The notes beneath the pieces are model-generated. The model saw only the letters and a program-made list of their open reading frames with translations. It had not been told where the DNA came from and searched no databases. From Paraglaciecola arctica BSs20135 (GTDB lineage Bacteria > Pseudomonadota > Gammaproteobacteria > Enterobacterales > Alteromonadaceae), in NCBI RefSeq assembly GCF_000314995.1, contig NZ_BAEO01000062.1:393630-457629 (forward strand): a stretch of DNA of 64,000 bases. Reading direction: 5' to 3'. Position 1 is the stretch's first letter. The number at the start of each line of letters is the position of its first letter. The position numbers were made by a program, and so were the translations under genes. Below, one piece after another: positions 34,258 to 43,304 of the stretch.

Positions 34258-35331
34258 ATGTTACGTATATTTGCGATTATTATTTTTACTTTTTCATTAT
34301 TGGGGTGTGGGGGAGGTGATTCTTCCAGTTCTTCCGATGAAAACAGCTCTTCAAATACAAACATCGACACGGGCTCTTCCGGCACCGATAATCCATCGTC
34401 TAAAAGTTATCGCTTAGTCACCATAATTGGAGACTATGACAATAATGGTAATGAAGACGGACGTATGGAATTTGAATATGATTCAATAGGCCGATTGATC
34501 AATCACAAAATTATTTACGATGGTGACGATGAATTGGACAAAGTCTGGGTATGGGCTGAAGGCACAGGCAAAGACTCCACAAAATCAAAAATGCTAGATG
34601 AAACAACCATCACATATGAAAACTCTACAGATGGTCAGGTAAAAACTGTTACTCAAAGAGTTGAAACTACAATTTCTGGATCCAATAGCGTAACTACTAC
34701 TAATCATTGGGATGTCTATAATTCAGATAACCTGTTGTCAGCTATAGAATCTGAAATAGTCGAATATGGCACGATTGTAAATACCTCATTGGAATATGAT
34801 GGGACAAAACTGACAAGTTCGACGCAAAATGGTGCAGGTTATGACCGTTCTACCGTTTATGTTTATGATGCAAATAATAGAGTTATTGAATCAAAAAATG
34901 GAACAGAGGCAGACGCGACTCAATTTAGTGGCAGTAGATATACCTATACAAGTGATGGAAAAATGAAATCCATTACTGAAGGCGAATTTAATACCACTTT
35001 AGCCAACCCTGTTGTTAAGCTGACTCATTATTGGGAAAACTTTTTCGATGGTGATAAAGTCGACAGTTTCATTCGAAAATTTAATCATCATGGTGATGGT
35101 AGCGTTGGAGAAAGATACGATCTAATTTACCATGAGGATGGCTATATTGAAGAAGTCCATTTCGATCTAGATGATGATGGTACTATAGATGGAAAAGAAA
35201 CTTGGGTGTTTGAAGAGCAACCATGTGTGCTAACGTGGAATTTTATTCCTGGGCATGTGTGGACTGTTGCAACAGGATCTATGGAAGATTCATTACATTA
35301 TTTCTATTATTCTCGCATGGCGTGTATGTAA
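34258..35331 (+). CDS. Lipoprotein with YD/RHS-like repeats, unknown function
   Basis: The 357-residue protein has a lipoprotein signal ending in the lipobox LLGC (Cys17), then a Ser/Asn/Asp-rich linker. The rest consists of short strands that resemble YD (RHS) repeats: FEYDSIGRLINHKIIYD, LEYDGTKLTSS, YVYDANNRVIESKNG, YTYTSDGKMKSITEG, LIYHEDGYIEEVHFDLDDDG. Such repeats form carbohydrate- or ligand-binding beta structures at the cell surface. There is no toxin domain at the C-terminus. AAGGA about 10 nt before the ATG supports the start. It is monocistronic with a strong terminator. The role is unknown; an outer-membrane location is likely because the residue after Cys is Gly, not Asp. Confidence 0.75.
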   Translation: MLRIFAIIIFTFSLLGCGGGDSSSSSDENSSSNTNIDTGSSGTDNPSSKSYRLVTIIGDYDNNGNEDGRMEFEYDSIGRLINHKIIYDGDDELDKVWVWAEGTGKDSTKSKMLDETTITYENSTDGQVKTVTQRVETTISGSNSVTTTNHWDVYNSDNLLSAIESEIVEYGTIVNTSLEYDGTKLTSSTQNGAGYDRSTVYVYDANNRVIESKNGTEADATQFSGSRYTYTSDGKMKSITEGEFNTTLANPVVKLTHYWENFFDGDKVDSFIRKFNHHGDGSVGERYDLIYHEDGYIEEVHFDLDDDGTIDGKETWVFEEQPCVLTWNFIPGHVWTVATGSMEDSLHYFYYSRMACM

Positions 35332-35358
35332 TTAAAAAGCATTGTAGGGAAATACTAC

Positions 35359-35405
35359 AGTGCCTATTTTTATATTCCTTGAAATATGTAGGCACTTTTT
35401 ATTTA
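35359..35405 (+). terminator. Terminator after the YD-repeat lipoprotein gene
   Basis: AGTGCCTA at 35359-35366 pairs with TAGGCACT at 35389-35396, followed by TTTTATTT. It lies about 28 nt past the stop. Confidence 0.85.
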
Positions 35406-35527
35406 GAAACCCAAGTAAGGTAAAAAGTGTTATGAATAAAGTACCTGCGGGACTACCGATAAGTCAGCCGTTATCACTCACATCTGCAAGTGGCCACAGC
35501 CCCACAGGTATTCTTTTTTGATCTATT

Positions 35528-35862
35528 CCTCTGCGCCCTCAGTGGTTCAATATCTTTTGCTTTTAAAGCTAATTCACCACAGGGATACAGAGCGCTGCGC
35601 TACACAGAGAAAAGCGATTAGATTGTTAAGTTAAAATTTAAAATTCTAGTAAGTTAACTACTCAATTATTTTGGTCGTTTGATTTAAATCCCTTCTTTCC
35701 TCTGTGTTCTCTGCGCCCTCAGTGGTTCAATATCTTTTGCTTTTAAAGCTAATTCACCACAGAGGGCACAGAGCGCTGCGCTACACAGAGAAAAGCGATT
35801 AGATTGTTAAGATCTAAATGTTTTTTCCTCTGTGTTCTCTGTGCCCTCCGTGGTTCAAAATT
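35528..35862. repeat. Direct repeats, 180-bp period, of a palindromic element
   Basis: Copy 1 (about 35528-35634) and copy 2 (about 35699-35812) are nearly identical; a third partial copy covers 35827-35862. Each begins CTCTG(C/T)GCCCTC and contains the inverse CACCACAGAGGGCACAGAG, so the ends of each unit can pair into a hairpin. This is MITE-like organisation with no transposase. Copies differ mainly at the GCGCC/GTGCC and GGGATAC/GAGGGCAC positions. The region lies between a + strand gene and a - strand gene, downstream of both. Confidence 0.85.
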
Positions 35863-35916
35863 TTTTTCACTACCACTAAATCACCATTCTCGGTGGTGAA
35901 GGTTTTTATTCATTTG

Positions 35917-37128
35917 TTAGTGGCTTAAACAACCCGTAGCAGTCCAGCGGCAAACCGGATCGGTAACACTATCGGCCAGACAGTTTTTGATTTCACAGAT
36001 CACCGCGCCTAGAGTCCAACTGACGTCATTTTTAACCCTTTTCTCGGGTAATATATTAAGCGTCTTTAAATATTTTTTCAGGTAGATAGGCGTAAAACAA
36101 GCGGTTGCAGGGTTGTAACATAAGCCACTTTTGTTGACACAACAATTATTGATGTCTGTATCTTTGGTATAATTGAAAGCCCCGGTTAATGACCATTGGG
36201 GGATGTTTTTTTGTGAGGTTGGAAGTGTGTTCGTACTTCCTTTTATTCCTGCCGCGGTATAATTGTAGGGATCTCGGATCTCTGTTGCAGATCCTGCTGA
36301 GGTTATCAAAATATCATCCGCACATTTAGCTTCAGTCCAATCGGTCTGAGTGGTTGCTACACCAAACGCACAATTAGCTGGGACGGGATCAACAAAGGGA
36401 GTCGGTAAGGCATAGGGGGCTTCATCTTGACCTAAGCCTAGAAACGAATAACTATAAATCTGTAGCGCTTTGCCATCTAAATTAATGGTATTGACTGCAT
36501 CGTTTGTAGGATCACAATCTGCGCATGGGAAGGTGACTTGTGATGATGCTCCCCCCATTTCAACTATGCCAAAATCGCTTGCTGGGTTATCGCCTTTAAC
36601 ACTTAACCAAGCAAAGAGACCTTCTTCATATCCAGTGATAGTCCTTGTGTCTACAATTACTTTAGGCCCAACTTTAGCTGCTAGCTTAGGTTGTAAGCTT
36701 TGCCACAAAAGCATACTTTCAGTTGCATTTTCTTGTTCAGAAATTCGCATACCTCCAGTGGCATAAACTTTTGCCGAAACCACTTTACACTGGCTGCTCC
36801 AATCAAAACCTTGCCATTTGGGCATACCGTTTTCTAACGCCCCATCGGTTTTGATCAAATCTAAAGTCGCAACCACTTCGTCGGTGACTGCATCGATATC
36901 AGCTGGTATTTTACCTTGGTTACTGCGCACTGGATCAGCAAGTGCAGCAACCTTTGGACCTAGATGTTTTATCAGTTGTGAGCCTGATTGTTCATATATA
37001 TACAAGCGAGTACCACTACTACCCGCATCGAACATAATATAACAGGCATTTTGACTTGGGATTACATGGGTAGTTTTACAACTGACCAAGGTTAAAATAC
37101 CAAAGGCTACCAGAGCTATCTTGTTCAT
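35917..37128 (-). CDS. GDA1/CD39-family apyrase (nucleoside tri/diphosphatase), lipoprotein
   Basis: This is an ecto-nucleotidase-type enzyme that would hydrolyse extracellular or periplasmic ATP/ADP to AMP. Apyrase-conserved regions are visible: DAGSSGTRLYIYE at 34-46 (phosphate-binding, as in CD39), ATGGMRISE, EEGLFAWLSVKG, and GIVEMGGASSQVTF (ACR4). Several cysteines (CADC, NNCCVNKSGLC, CEIKNC) could form disulfides, as expected for an exported protein. The start is taken at ATG 37128, giving MNKIALVAFGILTLVSC, a lipoprotein signal with Cys17. An in-frame TTG at 37140, 6 nt after AAAGGA, may be the real initiation codon. The family is common in eukaryotes and patchy in bacteria. It stands alone on the minus strand. 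Confidence 0.9.
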   Translation of the reverse strand: MNKIALVAFGILTLVSCKTTHVIPSQNACYIMFDAGSSGTRLYIYEQSGSQLIKHLGPKVAALADPVRSNQGKIPADIDAVTDEVVATLDLIKTDGALENGMPKWQGFDWSSQCKVVSAKVYATGGMRISEQENATESMLLWQSLQPKLAAKVGPKVIVDTRTITGYEEGLFAWLSVKGDNPASDFGIVEMGGASSQVTFPCADCDPTNDAVNTINLDGKALQIYSYSFLGLGQDEAPYALPTPFVDPVPANCAFGVATTQTDWTEAKCADDILITSAGSATEIRDPYNYTAAGIKGSTNTLPTSQKNIPQWSLTGAFNYTKDTDINNCCVNKSGLCYNPATACFTPIYLKKYLKTLNILPEKRVKNDVSWTLGAVICEIKNCLADSVTDPVCRWTATGCLSH

Positions 37129-37176
37129 TATTTTGATCAAAAAATCATCCTTTAAATTCTGAAAATAACCGTACAC

Positions 37177-37754
37177 TAAGTGCCTTCAAATATTCCTGAT
37201 ATATCCACGTATACAAAGGCCTGTTAGCTGGAAAGAGGGTTGTCAGCTTAGTTGAAAAGTAACCATTAGACCTGCGAGAACAAAACCTATCCATTTTTTT
37301 GGGGTGCTTCACCATTACTTATGTCTATATTCCCTGTGCAAATAGAGCTAAGTCAAAGTGACATAGGGTTTAAGCTCTGAATATTTAATAATACACTCAT
37401 CCTAATTCATTCGAAATTAAAAATGGATGTTTTGTAATTAGCTGCGGATCGTTTTAAACATTTCCACTTCCTAGCCGTACTGGATTTTGACTCATTCTGT
37501 GAGAGCCGGTTACTCTTTGTTACGAATAACATCTCCTTTAAGACATCAAAATAGTTTCATTTAAACGGTATCCCCTTATTCTGGTTTAAATAGAATCCTG
37601 ATATATAAAAACATGATTAATGTGGCGTTAGCAGTTCTGTGAAGTAAAGGTTGCCAGCAATATATACTTCACAGTTCGCCCGACTTATTAACTGAGTTAC
37701 ATTCGGCAAGTCTATACATTAATGGTTTATCCAAAAATAACGAGGACAGGAATT
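37177..37754. other. Intergenic region, 578 bp, with one stem-loop
   Basis: No coding frame is convincing. A perfect inverted repeat, CTGTGAAGTA at 37637-37646 and TACTTCACAG at 37665-37674, forms a stem with an 18-nt loop but no T tract. The rest should hold the apyrase promoter and the promoter of the small membrane protein that follows. Confidence 0.4.
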
Positions 37755-37925
37755 ATGACGAAAATGGGTCAATATTTAATGTTTGGCGCGCTATGTTGTT
37801 TAGCACTAGTTTGTGTGTTTGTTGGCAGTACGCTCAGTGCCATTGCGTTTATCACCTTAGGGGTTTTGTTAGAACTTGCTTTTTGGATTGGTATATTTAA
37901 ATCCTCTCGTAAATTCCTTTCCTAA
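37755..37925 (+). CDS. Small two-helix membrane protein, unknown function
   Basis: A 56-residue protein starts at ATG 37755, preceded by ACAGGAATT. It consists of two hydrophobic helices (LMFGALCCLALVCVFVGSTLS and IAFITLGVLLELAFWIGIF) and a short basic tail, KSSRKFLS. It has no catalytic motif. I do not recognise the family. The frame extends 11 codons upstream, but that start has no ribosome-binding site. Confidence 0.6.
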   Translation: MTKMGQYLMFGALCCLALVCVFVGSTLSAIAFITLGVLLELAFWIGIFKSSRKFLS

Positions 37926-38030
37926 GCAAAGCAAAGTGATAACAAGTGTTATTGATAAATCTATGTGTTTTCTGAGGCACATAGTTGGCAATTTAAAACG
38001 ATATCTTATTAATCAATCAAAGGTGAATAC

Positions 38031-38480
38031 ATGTTTAAAATACTTGTGAAAATTGGACTTTTCGTCTCGCTATTCTTGCCATTATTAAGTCATGCTGCTC
38101 CTAAAGATAATCTTTCTGAGTTTCATTTATTGGTCGATAAGTTGGTGGCGGCTCAGCGCGATTTTGATAGCGCCGCACTATCAGAACTATTGCATAGCGA
38201 CTATGTGGAAATTTCACCAGCGGGTGAGGTTGATCATAGAAAAGAGGTTTTGAGCTTCTATGATAAGTCTCATAAAGTGAAAGGGCAAAATAGTCCAAAA
38301 ATTGAGATCAGTGAATTAGAAACGAAAATTGATGGAAAATATGCGTTTGTAATCGCAAAAGAAACGTTCATTATCCCAAATAGCGAACGGAAATTCTCCA
38401 TGAGGGTATCCTTTACTTTAAAGAAAACGCACGGCAGTTGGTTATTCTATAATGCACAATACACAGGTATACGGCCCTAA
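38031..38480 (+). CDS. Exported SnoaL/DUF4440-like protein (NTF2 fold)
   Basis: The 149-residue protein has a signal peptide (to about residue 22, LLSHAA). A single NTF2-like domain follows: FHLLVDKLVAAQRDFDSAALSELLHSDYVEISPAGEVDHRKEVLSFY, then strands KIEISELETKI, YAFVIAKETFII and SWLFYNAQYTGIRP. This matches the DUF4440/SnoaL group, which binds small hydrophobic ligands or acts as an assembly domain. No catalytic residues can be assigned. The start at 38031 has AAAGGTGAA a few bases upstream. The neighbours are small membrane or exported proteins and give no clear functional clue. Confidence 0.8.
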   Translation: MFKILVKIGLFVSLFLPLLSHAAPKDNLSEFHLLVDKLVAAQRDFDSAALSELLHSDYVEISPAGEVDHRKEVLSFYDKSHKVKGQNSPKIEISELETKIDGKYAFVIAKETFIIPNSERKFSMRVSFTLKKTHGSWLFYNAQYTGIRP

Positions 38481-38676
38481 TAGATATACTCATTGCGGAT
38501 TATTTTAAAGAAGCAAAACGATGACATCATATTTACTCTCTAAGTTACATTTGGGTAATGGATTATTATTACAAAACCTTACATTTACTAGACAAAATTC
38601 TACTATTAGTTAAGTTTCTTTACTGTAAATTATAGCCATTAAAATTCGTTTTTATCATAGTTAAGAGGATCAACAC

Positions 38677-39282
38677 ATGGTTAGAAAATTACCACTTCCA
38701 TTATTATTTGCTTTTATATCAATATTTTCAGTTAGCTCTATTGCTAGAACACCTGCTAACCCACACAGCTTTGGCGGTCATGTTGCTTCAGGTGGTATTG
38801 AATTTAACAATTCAAGTTACGATGGGGATGGTGTGGTTCAGGTCTATGGTTTTTACAACTATGCTTTTACAGAAAATATATCACTTGAAGTGGGTTTAAA
38901 TATAGGCGCCGATGTTGATGACTGGGAATGTTATGAAGACAGACATGATGATTGGCACTGTTCAACAAATAATGAAGATTCGCTATTTGGCTTAGGTATC
39001 GATGAAGTTGAATATTCTAATTTAGTTACAGCGATTAAAGGGGTCATCCCGCTTACTAAACGCAATGGTCTTTACGCTAAAATTGGCGCTCAATTCTATG
39101 ATTATGAATTGAGTCGTTATAACAGAACCTTGTTTGATGATAGCGGTATTGGATCCTATTTAGCCGTTGGATGGCAATATGAGTGGGATATGGGCATTGG
39201 CATGAATGCGGGGTTTGAAAAATATAATATGGGTGACCTGGACTCAACAGTTTTCGCCGTAGGCATTAATTATAACTTTTAG
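38677..39282 (+). CDS. Small outer-membrane beta-barrel protein
   Basis: The 201-residue exported protein has a signal peptide (MVRKLPLPLLFAFISIFSVSSIA, cleavage near 23). Amphipathic strands follow: GGHVASGGIEFNNSSY, VVQVYGFYNYAFTENISLEVGLNIG, LYAKIGAQFYDYEL, IGSYLAVGWQYEWDMGIGMNAGFEKYNMG. The end FAVGINYNF, with a terminal Phe, is the barrel-assembly signal. It resembles OmpA/OmpW-like eight-stranded porins. Two Cys residues in an acidic loop (ECYEDRHDDWHCS, about 86-97) could form a disulfide or bind metal. AGAGGATCAAC precedes the ATG. The function is unknown. Confidence 0.8.
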   Translation: MVRKLPLPLLFAFISIFSVSSIARTPANPHSFGGHVASGGIEFNNSSYDGDGVVQVYGFYNYAFTENISLEVGLNIGADVDDWECYEDRHDDWHCSTNNEDSLFGLGIDEVEYSNLVTAIKGVIPLTKRNGLYAKIGAQFYDYELSRYNRTLFDDSGIGSYLAVGWQYEWDMGIGMNAGFEKYNMGDLDSTVFAVGINYNF

Positions 39283-39501
39283 TTAATTCGTAATCTATCG
39301 ATTGTATTAGTTAAAAACACAAGGTGACTTTATTTCTGGCCATTGCAGGCAGCCATTAACAAGGCTGATGTCTTGTTAATTTCTAATAGATTTAAAGGTA
39401 GGCTGACTTCACTAAGAGGCAGGGGGGTTGCATTCTTTAGTATCAGCAAGGAAACAACAATGGCGCAAAAACTGAATTAACCTTGTTCTGTTCTCGAAAA
39501 T

Positions 39502-40407
39502 TTATTTGCTGCTAGTGTGTTTGTTACGAAACAAGGTATACAGGCCACTTGCGACAATAATCACTATGCCAAATAAGGTTAAGTTATCAGGTCTTTCGTT
39601 AAAGATAGTTGCCCCAATAATTAGTGCGAATACGATCCTTGTATATCTAAATGGGGCAACAACAGAAACATCACCATTACGCATCGCGATTGTTAACCAA
39701 TAATAAGCGGTAACCCCAAAGGTTGTCGCTGCCAAAATTTGCAGATTAGACATGATATCCGGCCAAATAAAGCCTTGATTAGTCAAATCGTTGCCATCAG
39801 AGCCAATATTAAAATACAGCATAAATAAGCCTGTTGGGATTAAGATAAAGAAACCATAAATACCCAATTGTAAATGCGATAAAACAGGGGAGGCGGCACG
39901 TGTTGCTAAGTCTCGCCCAGCAAAACCGAGCATTCCAATAATCCCCAATAGCGACGATATTTCGAAACTTTCAAGGCCTGGTCTTATAATAACTAACACT
40001 CCTATAAAACCAATTGATATTGCGCACCATCGTTGCCAACCAACACGCTCACCCAAAAATAAAGCGGCTCCCATAACCACAACTAATGGTGTTGCTTGCA
40101 AAATTGCGGAGGCACTAGATAAGGGGGTATAAACAATAGCTAAGGTATAAAATAATCGTCCAATTACCTCAAAAACAATTCGTAATAGGACGGGTTGAGA
40201 AATAATCTTTGGATGAAAAATAGCTTGGCCACGACTCAGAGTCATTACAATAAAAGCAAGTGTTCCTCCAAGACCAAACAATAATAGAATTTCACCTACA
40301 GGTACTAAAGCAGCGGTTGATTTTATAAACATATCTTCTAGTGCAAAAGCTGCCATCGCCAACACCATAAACAAACTACTTCTCAAATTACTCACTACTA
40401 CTTCCAA
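39502..40407 (-). CDS. EamA-family (DMT) transporter
   Basis: This 301-residue inner-membrane protein has ten hydrophobic helices arranged as two EamA repeats. The first repeat contains LSSASAILQATPLVVVMGAALFLGERVGWQRW and the second SVVAPFRYTRIVFALIIGATIFNERPDNLTLFG, the typical proline- and glutamate-containing ends. It probably exports a small metabolite, and no substrate can be read. It is distinct from the RhtA-like protein at 25.1 kb and belongs to another DMT subgroup. It is monocistronic. Confidence 0.85.
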   Translation of the reverse strand: MEVVVSNLRSSLFMVLAMAAFALEDMFIKSTAALVPVGEILLLFGLGGTLAFIVMTLSRGQAIFHPKIISQPVLLRIVFEVIGRLFYTLAIVYTPLSSASAILQATPLVVVMGAALFLGERVGWQRWCAISIGFIGVLVIIRPGLESFEISSLLGIIGMLGFAGRDLATRAASPVLSHLQLGIYGFFILIPTGLFMLYFNIGSDGNDLTNQGFIWPDIMSNLQILAATTFGVTAYYWLTIAMRNGDVSVVAPFRYTRIVFALIIGATIFNERPDNLTLFGIVIIVASGLYTLFRNKHTSSK

Positions 40408-40847
40408 ATATAAAAATCAAAATCATCAAAAAACTATTAAGTTGCCCATCACAATTTGCCTTTTAAATTCCCAATCGCCAACGAATTACTCTGGGAATAG
40501 ATTTTTTCGGAGCAGAGGTGATTATTCTATTGCTTTGTTTTGTGGGAGCAAAAAAAGGGAGATTGGCGTGGGGGCATATTATGTCATATTCATCATGGAT
40601 GATGTGCCCGATTAGGCATGCCTTTATGCTATTTCTAGCACTTTAGTAATTCTCCTGCATATCGTTTAAGTCCCTTTTTAATTGGTTTCTTTATCAAACT
40701 TCCGAGCAATTTATCTCACATTGGAGAGTCAGTGGTTAATTTTAATAAATTAACACTGTTGTTTTGTTAAATAACCATCACATCAGGTTAAATAGCGCCA
40801 ATCTTTATTGGATTGGCGCTATTGTGATTTTATACAAATTGAAGATA
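40408..40847. other. Intergenic region, 440 bp
   Basis: No coding frame is seen. It carries the promoter region of the EamA gene on one side and the terminator-like stem of the CoA-transferase gene (40791-40823) on the other. The middle part is AT-rich without recognised repeats. Confidence 0.4.
40791..40823 (-). terminator. Terminator-like stem after the acetyl-CoA hydrolase/transferase gene
   Basis: AATAGCGCCAATC and GATTGGCGCTATT form a perfect 13-bp stem with a 7-nt loop, about 25 nt past the stop at 40848. The following T tract is weak. Confidence 0.65.
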
Positions 40848-42998
40848 TTAACTTGGCTGTCTCAATGCATAGATAAACAATTTAGCGTAGAGCTTTTCTT
40901 TTAGAGTGCTGCAGCTTTCAAGCTTCATCATTTTCAAATAGGCTTGTTCCTTTCCTCCCGCCTTAACAAATTGCGCTTTAATTAAGATCAGTAAGGTGGT
41001 GTATTTATTACTGGTATTGGACTTCAACCATTGTAATGCGTTAATAATGGTTTTTTCATCAGCAGTAAAATCTTCACCATAAGGATAGGTGGGAAAATAG
41101 CCCTGATCTTTAACTGATTTAAATTGCTGGGCAAGCATTTCTGGGGTGTTGCTGGTAAATGCAACGGGGACTTGCCAACTGGCAGACAGTTTTTTATGGC
41201 TCACAGCCTGTTTCCGTAAATCTTCTTGAAAACGACTATCTGCAATACAAATCATTCTTTGAATGCACACTTCATCGGATTGTCCTCTGAGATCTGCCAT
41301 ACCATATTCAGTTACCACAATATCTCGAAGGTGGCGGGGAATAGTGCAGTAGCCATATTTCCAAACTACATTGGATTCAACTTTGTTTTTACCGCTATGC
41401 ACACTGCGCAGCATTAATATAGAACGGCTGTCATCTAAAGCATGAGCCATGGCCACAAAATTGTATTGTCCGCCGACACCGCTCACCACCTGGTGGTTTT
41501 CTAGGGCGTCAGACGCCGCCGCACCCAGTACATCGACCTTCATACAAGTATTGATGAATCTGGCTTTGACCCTTTGTACCCGATCTAATGCTTCACCACC
41601 ATAGAGTTCATTTATTTGACTCACGGCTGTCATTTGAAATAAAGATTTTTTCTCATCAATCAAGGCATGTAACCACTGATAGAAGCGCTTTGATCCCATA
41701 TAAAATGCGGCATGTAACACCACGCCATGATGCAGGCTCTTACCCAAGCAGTTTTGTTCAATGGCTGCCAGATTAGTTTTTTCATCTAAATTAGTAGAAT
41801 ACTCACGTCCTGAACTATCCGTGATGCGGCCTTTTTTAAATGTTAATTCTGCTTTAAATATGCCCAAAGACTGCAATCTTATAAAGGTTCTGGCGGTGAT
41901 GACTTCATCTATGACATGCCACTCAAGCAAGTTTTTTATCAGGCCTGGCCTAATTTGTTCAGTGATTTTTTTGTTGTTCAATAAGGCTTGTATTTGAGCA
42001 TCAGGATATACCTTTCTGCGTAATATATGAGCTTCATACAAATGCACAAAACCTTCGACGAACATCTCACTGGCACCATATAAACCTTGTTTAAACGTTC
42101 CAGTGCCACCCGTTTTTTCTATTAAGGTGTTGTAATTATTGATTATGTTACTTTTATCCAATAATGCTTTGTATTGAGTGTTGTGCTGATGCCGTAACGC
42201 TGTGCAATACACCATGGCATCGGCCAAAGAGCCAATGCCAATCTGCAAGGTGCCGCCGTCTTTAATCAAGGTGCTGACCAACAAACCAATACTGTAATCC
42301 GTCACATTGATGGGTTGAGCCGGCGTAGCAAAGGGCTCAAAATAATCTTTATCATGGTCATGGATCAAATCAAAAAACTCAGCGTTTACCAACGCCTGTC
42401 CGCCCATAAACGGCAAATGTTCATTTACCAAGGCTATTACCACTGGTCGAGGTTTCCCTTCACGCTGTGCAGTTTTCAAAATATCCAAGGTTAGATCAGG
42501 GTTACAACTCAAAGAATACTCTGTGGTTGATTCATTTCGTTTAACGGCGACCATCTGCAAGATGATGTTTACATTTCTGTCCACCATGTCGCGAGCAACA
42601 TGGGTGTAGTTGCTACTGACGTAATTCTTTTGTGCTGTACTGGCATGCAACATTTTTCCAGATTGCATATAAAACTCACGTACCGTGATATTTTCAGGCA
42701 CACGATCGTGTTTTACATCATCGATGTAACTTAGCTCAGGGTATTGGCCAAAAAAACGTTGATTGAAACTTTGTAAAAAGCGTTGTTCTAATAATGAGTC
42801 ACCATGGGGCACTTCCAATGACAAAGCGGTGAAAATCTCCATCTTCAGTTGTTTACTGCTTTTGGCATGTTGGTACAGGTGATTAATCATGGGGTTGGGC
42901 TTGCCTATACCCAATGGCGTTCCGATGATCCAATTATCACCCAATTTGCTTTCAAGCAAAGTGACTGTATCTGAAAATTTAGTTGTGACTGATGTCAT
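40848..42998 (-). CDS. Acetyl-CoA hydrolase/transferase family protein
   Basis: This enzyme moves or releases CoA from short acyl-CoAs. The 716-residue product has the AcetylCoA_hydro N- and C-terminal domains: GIGSLADAMVYCTAL and GASEMFVEGFVHLYE in the middle, with a candidate catalytic Glu. The C-terminal signature region has VSGVGGQYNFVAMAHALDDSRSILMLRSV and VTEYGMADLRGQSDEV. It is about 200 residues longer than the usual 430-500 because of extra N-terminal sequence and a C-terminal helical tail (KTIINALQWLKSN...). The start at 42998 has AAGGA 5 nt upstream; the frame is open 11 codons further. It may be a 4-hydroxybutyrate or acetate CoA-transferase. Monocistronic. Confidence 0.85.
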   Translation of the reverse strand: MTSVTTKFSDTVTLLESKLGDNWIIGTPLGIGKPNPMINHLYQHAKSSKQLKMEIFTALSLEVPHGDSLLEQRFLQSFNQRFFGQYPELSYIDDVKHDRVPENITVREFYMQSGKMLHASTAQKNYVSSNYTHVARDMVDRNVNIILQMVAVKRNESTTEYSLSCNPDLTLDILKTAQREGKPRPVVIALVNEHLPFMGGQALVNAEFFDLIHDHDKDYFEPFATPAQPINVTDYSIGLLVSTLIKDGGTLQIGIGSLADAMVYCTALRHQHNTQYKALLDKSNIINNYNTLIEKTGGTGTFKQGLYGASEMFVEGFVHLYEAHILRRKVYPDAQIQALLNNKKITEQIRPGLIKNLLEWHVIDEVITARTFIRLQSLGIFKAELTFKKGRITDSSGREYSTNLDEKTNLAAIEQNCLGKSLHHGVVLHAAFYMGSKRFYQWLHALIDEKKSLFQMTAVSQINELYGGEALDRVQRVKARFINTCMKVDVLGAAASDALENHQVVSGVGGQYNFVAMAHALDDSRSILMLRSVHSGKNKVESNVVWKYGYCTIPRHLRDIVVTEYGMADLRGQSDEVCIQRMICIADSRFQEDLRKQAVSHKKLSASWQVPVAFTSNTPEMLAQQFKSVKDQGYFPTYPYGEDFTADEKTIINALQWLKSNTSNKYTTLLILIKAQFVKAGGKEQAYLKMMKLESCSTLKEKLYAKLFIYALRQPS

Positions 42999-43201
42999 GT
43001 TATTCCTTAATTGAAAGAACATTGTAACCAAAAATACAGCTCACTAGAGAGACATTTTAATTGATTTTAGGCAAACATCACTTGGTGGAAAATTTAAAAA
43101 ATCTGGTGATACTAATTCATAGGTTAGCCAATGAATTGGCCGGCACGGTAATGAATGTGATCAGAGTCGATGAAATCACAAGCATCTACTTCGTCTAAAT
43201 T

Positions 43202-43231
43202 AGTTTGGCGGCTGGCTAAGCCTGCCAAACT
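43202..43231 (-). terminator. Stem-loop downstream of the GH3 gene
   Basis: AGTTTGGC and GCCAAACT close a 30-nt hairpin with inner GGCT/AGCC pairing, about 75 nt beyond the GH3 stop. There is no T tract, so it may be a transcript-stabilising end rather than an intrinsic terminator. Confidence 0.5.
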
Positions 43232-43304
43232 GGTAGATGAACAAAATTCAACACCTATACCTGCCTATTAATCACTGAACTTATCTAACTCAGTTAATCA
43301 CTTA

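Noticed and set aside
35528..35862. CRISPR array
   Set aside because: The repeat period is 180 bp, the units are long and palindromic, and there are no short uniform spacers or cas genes.
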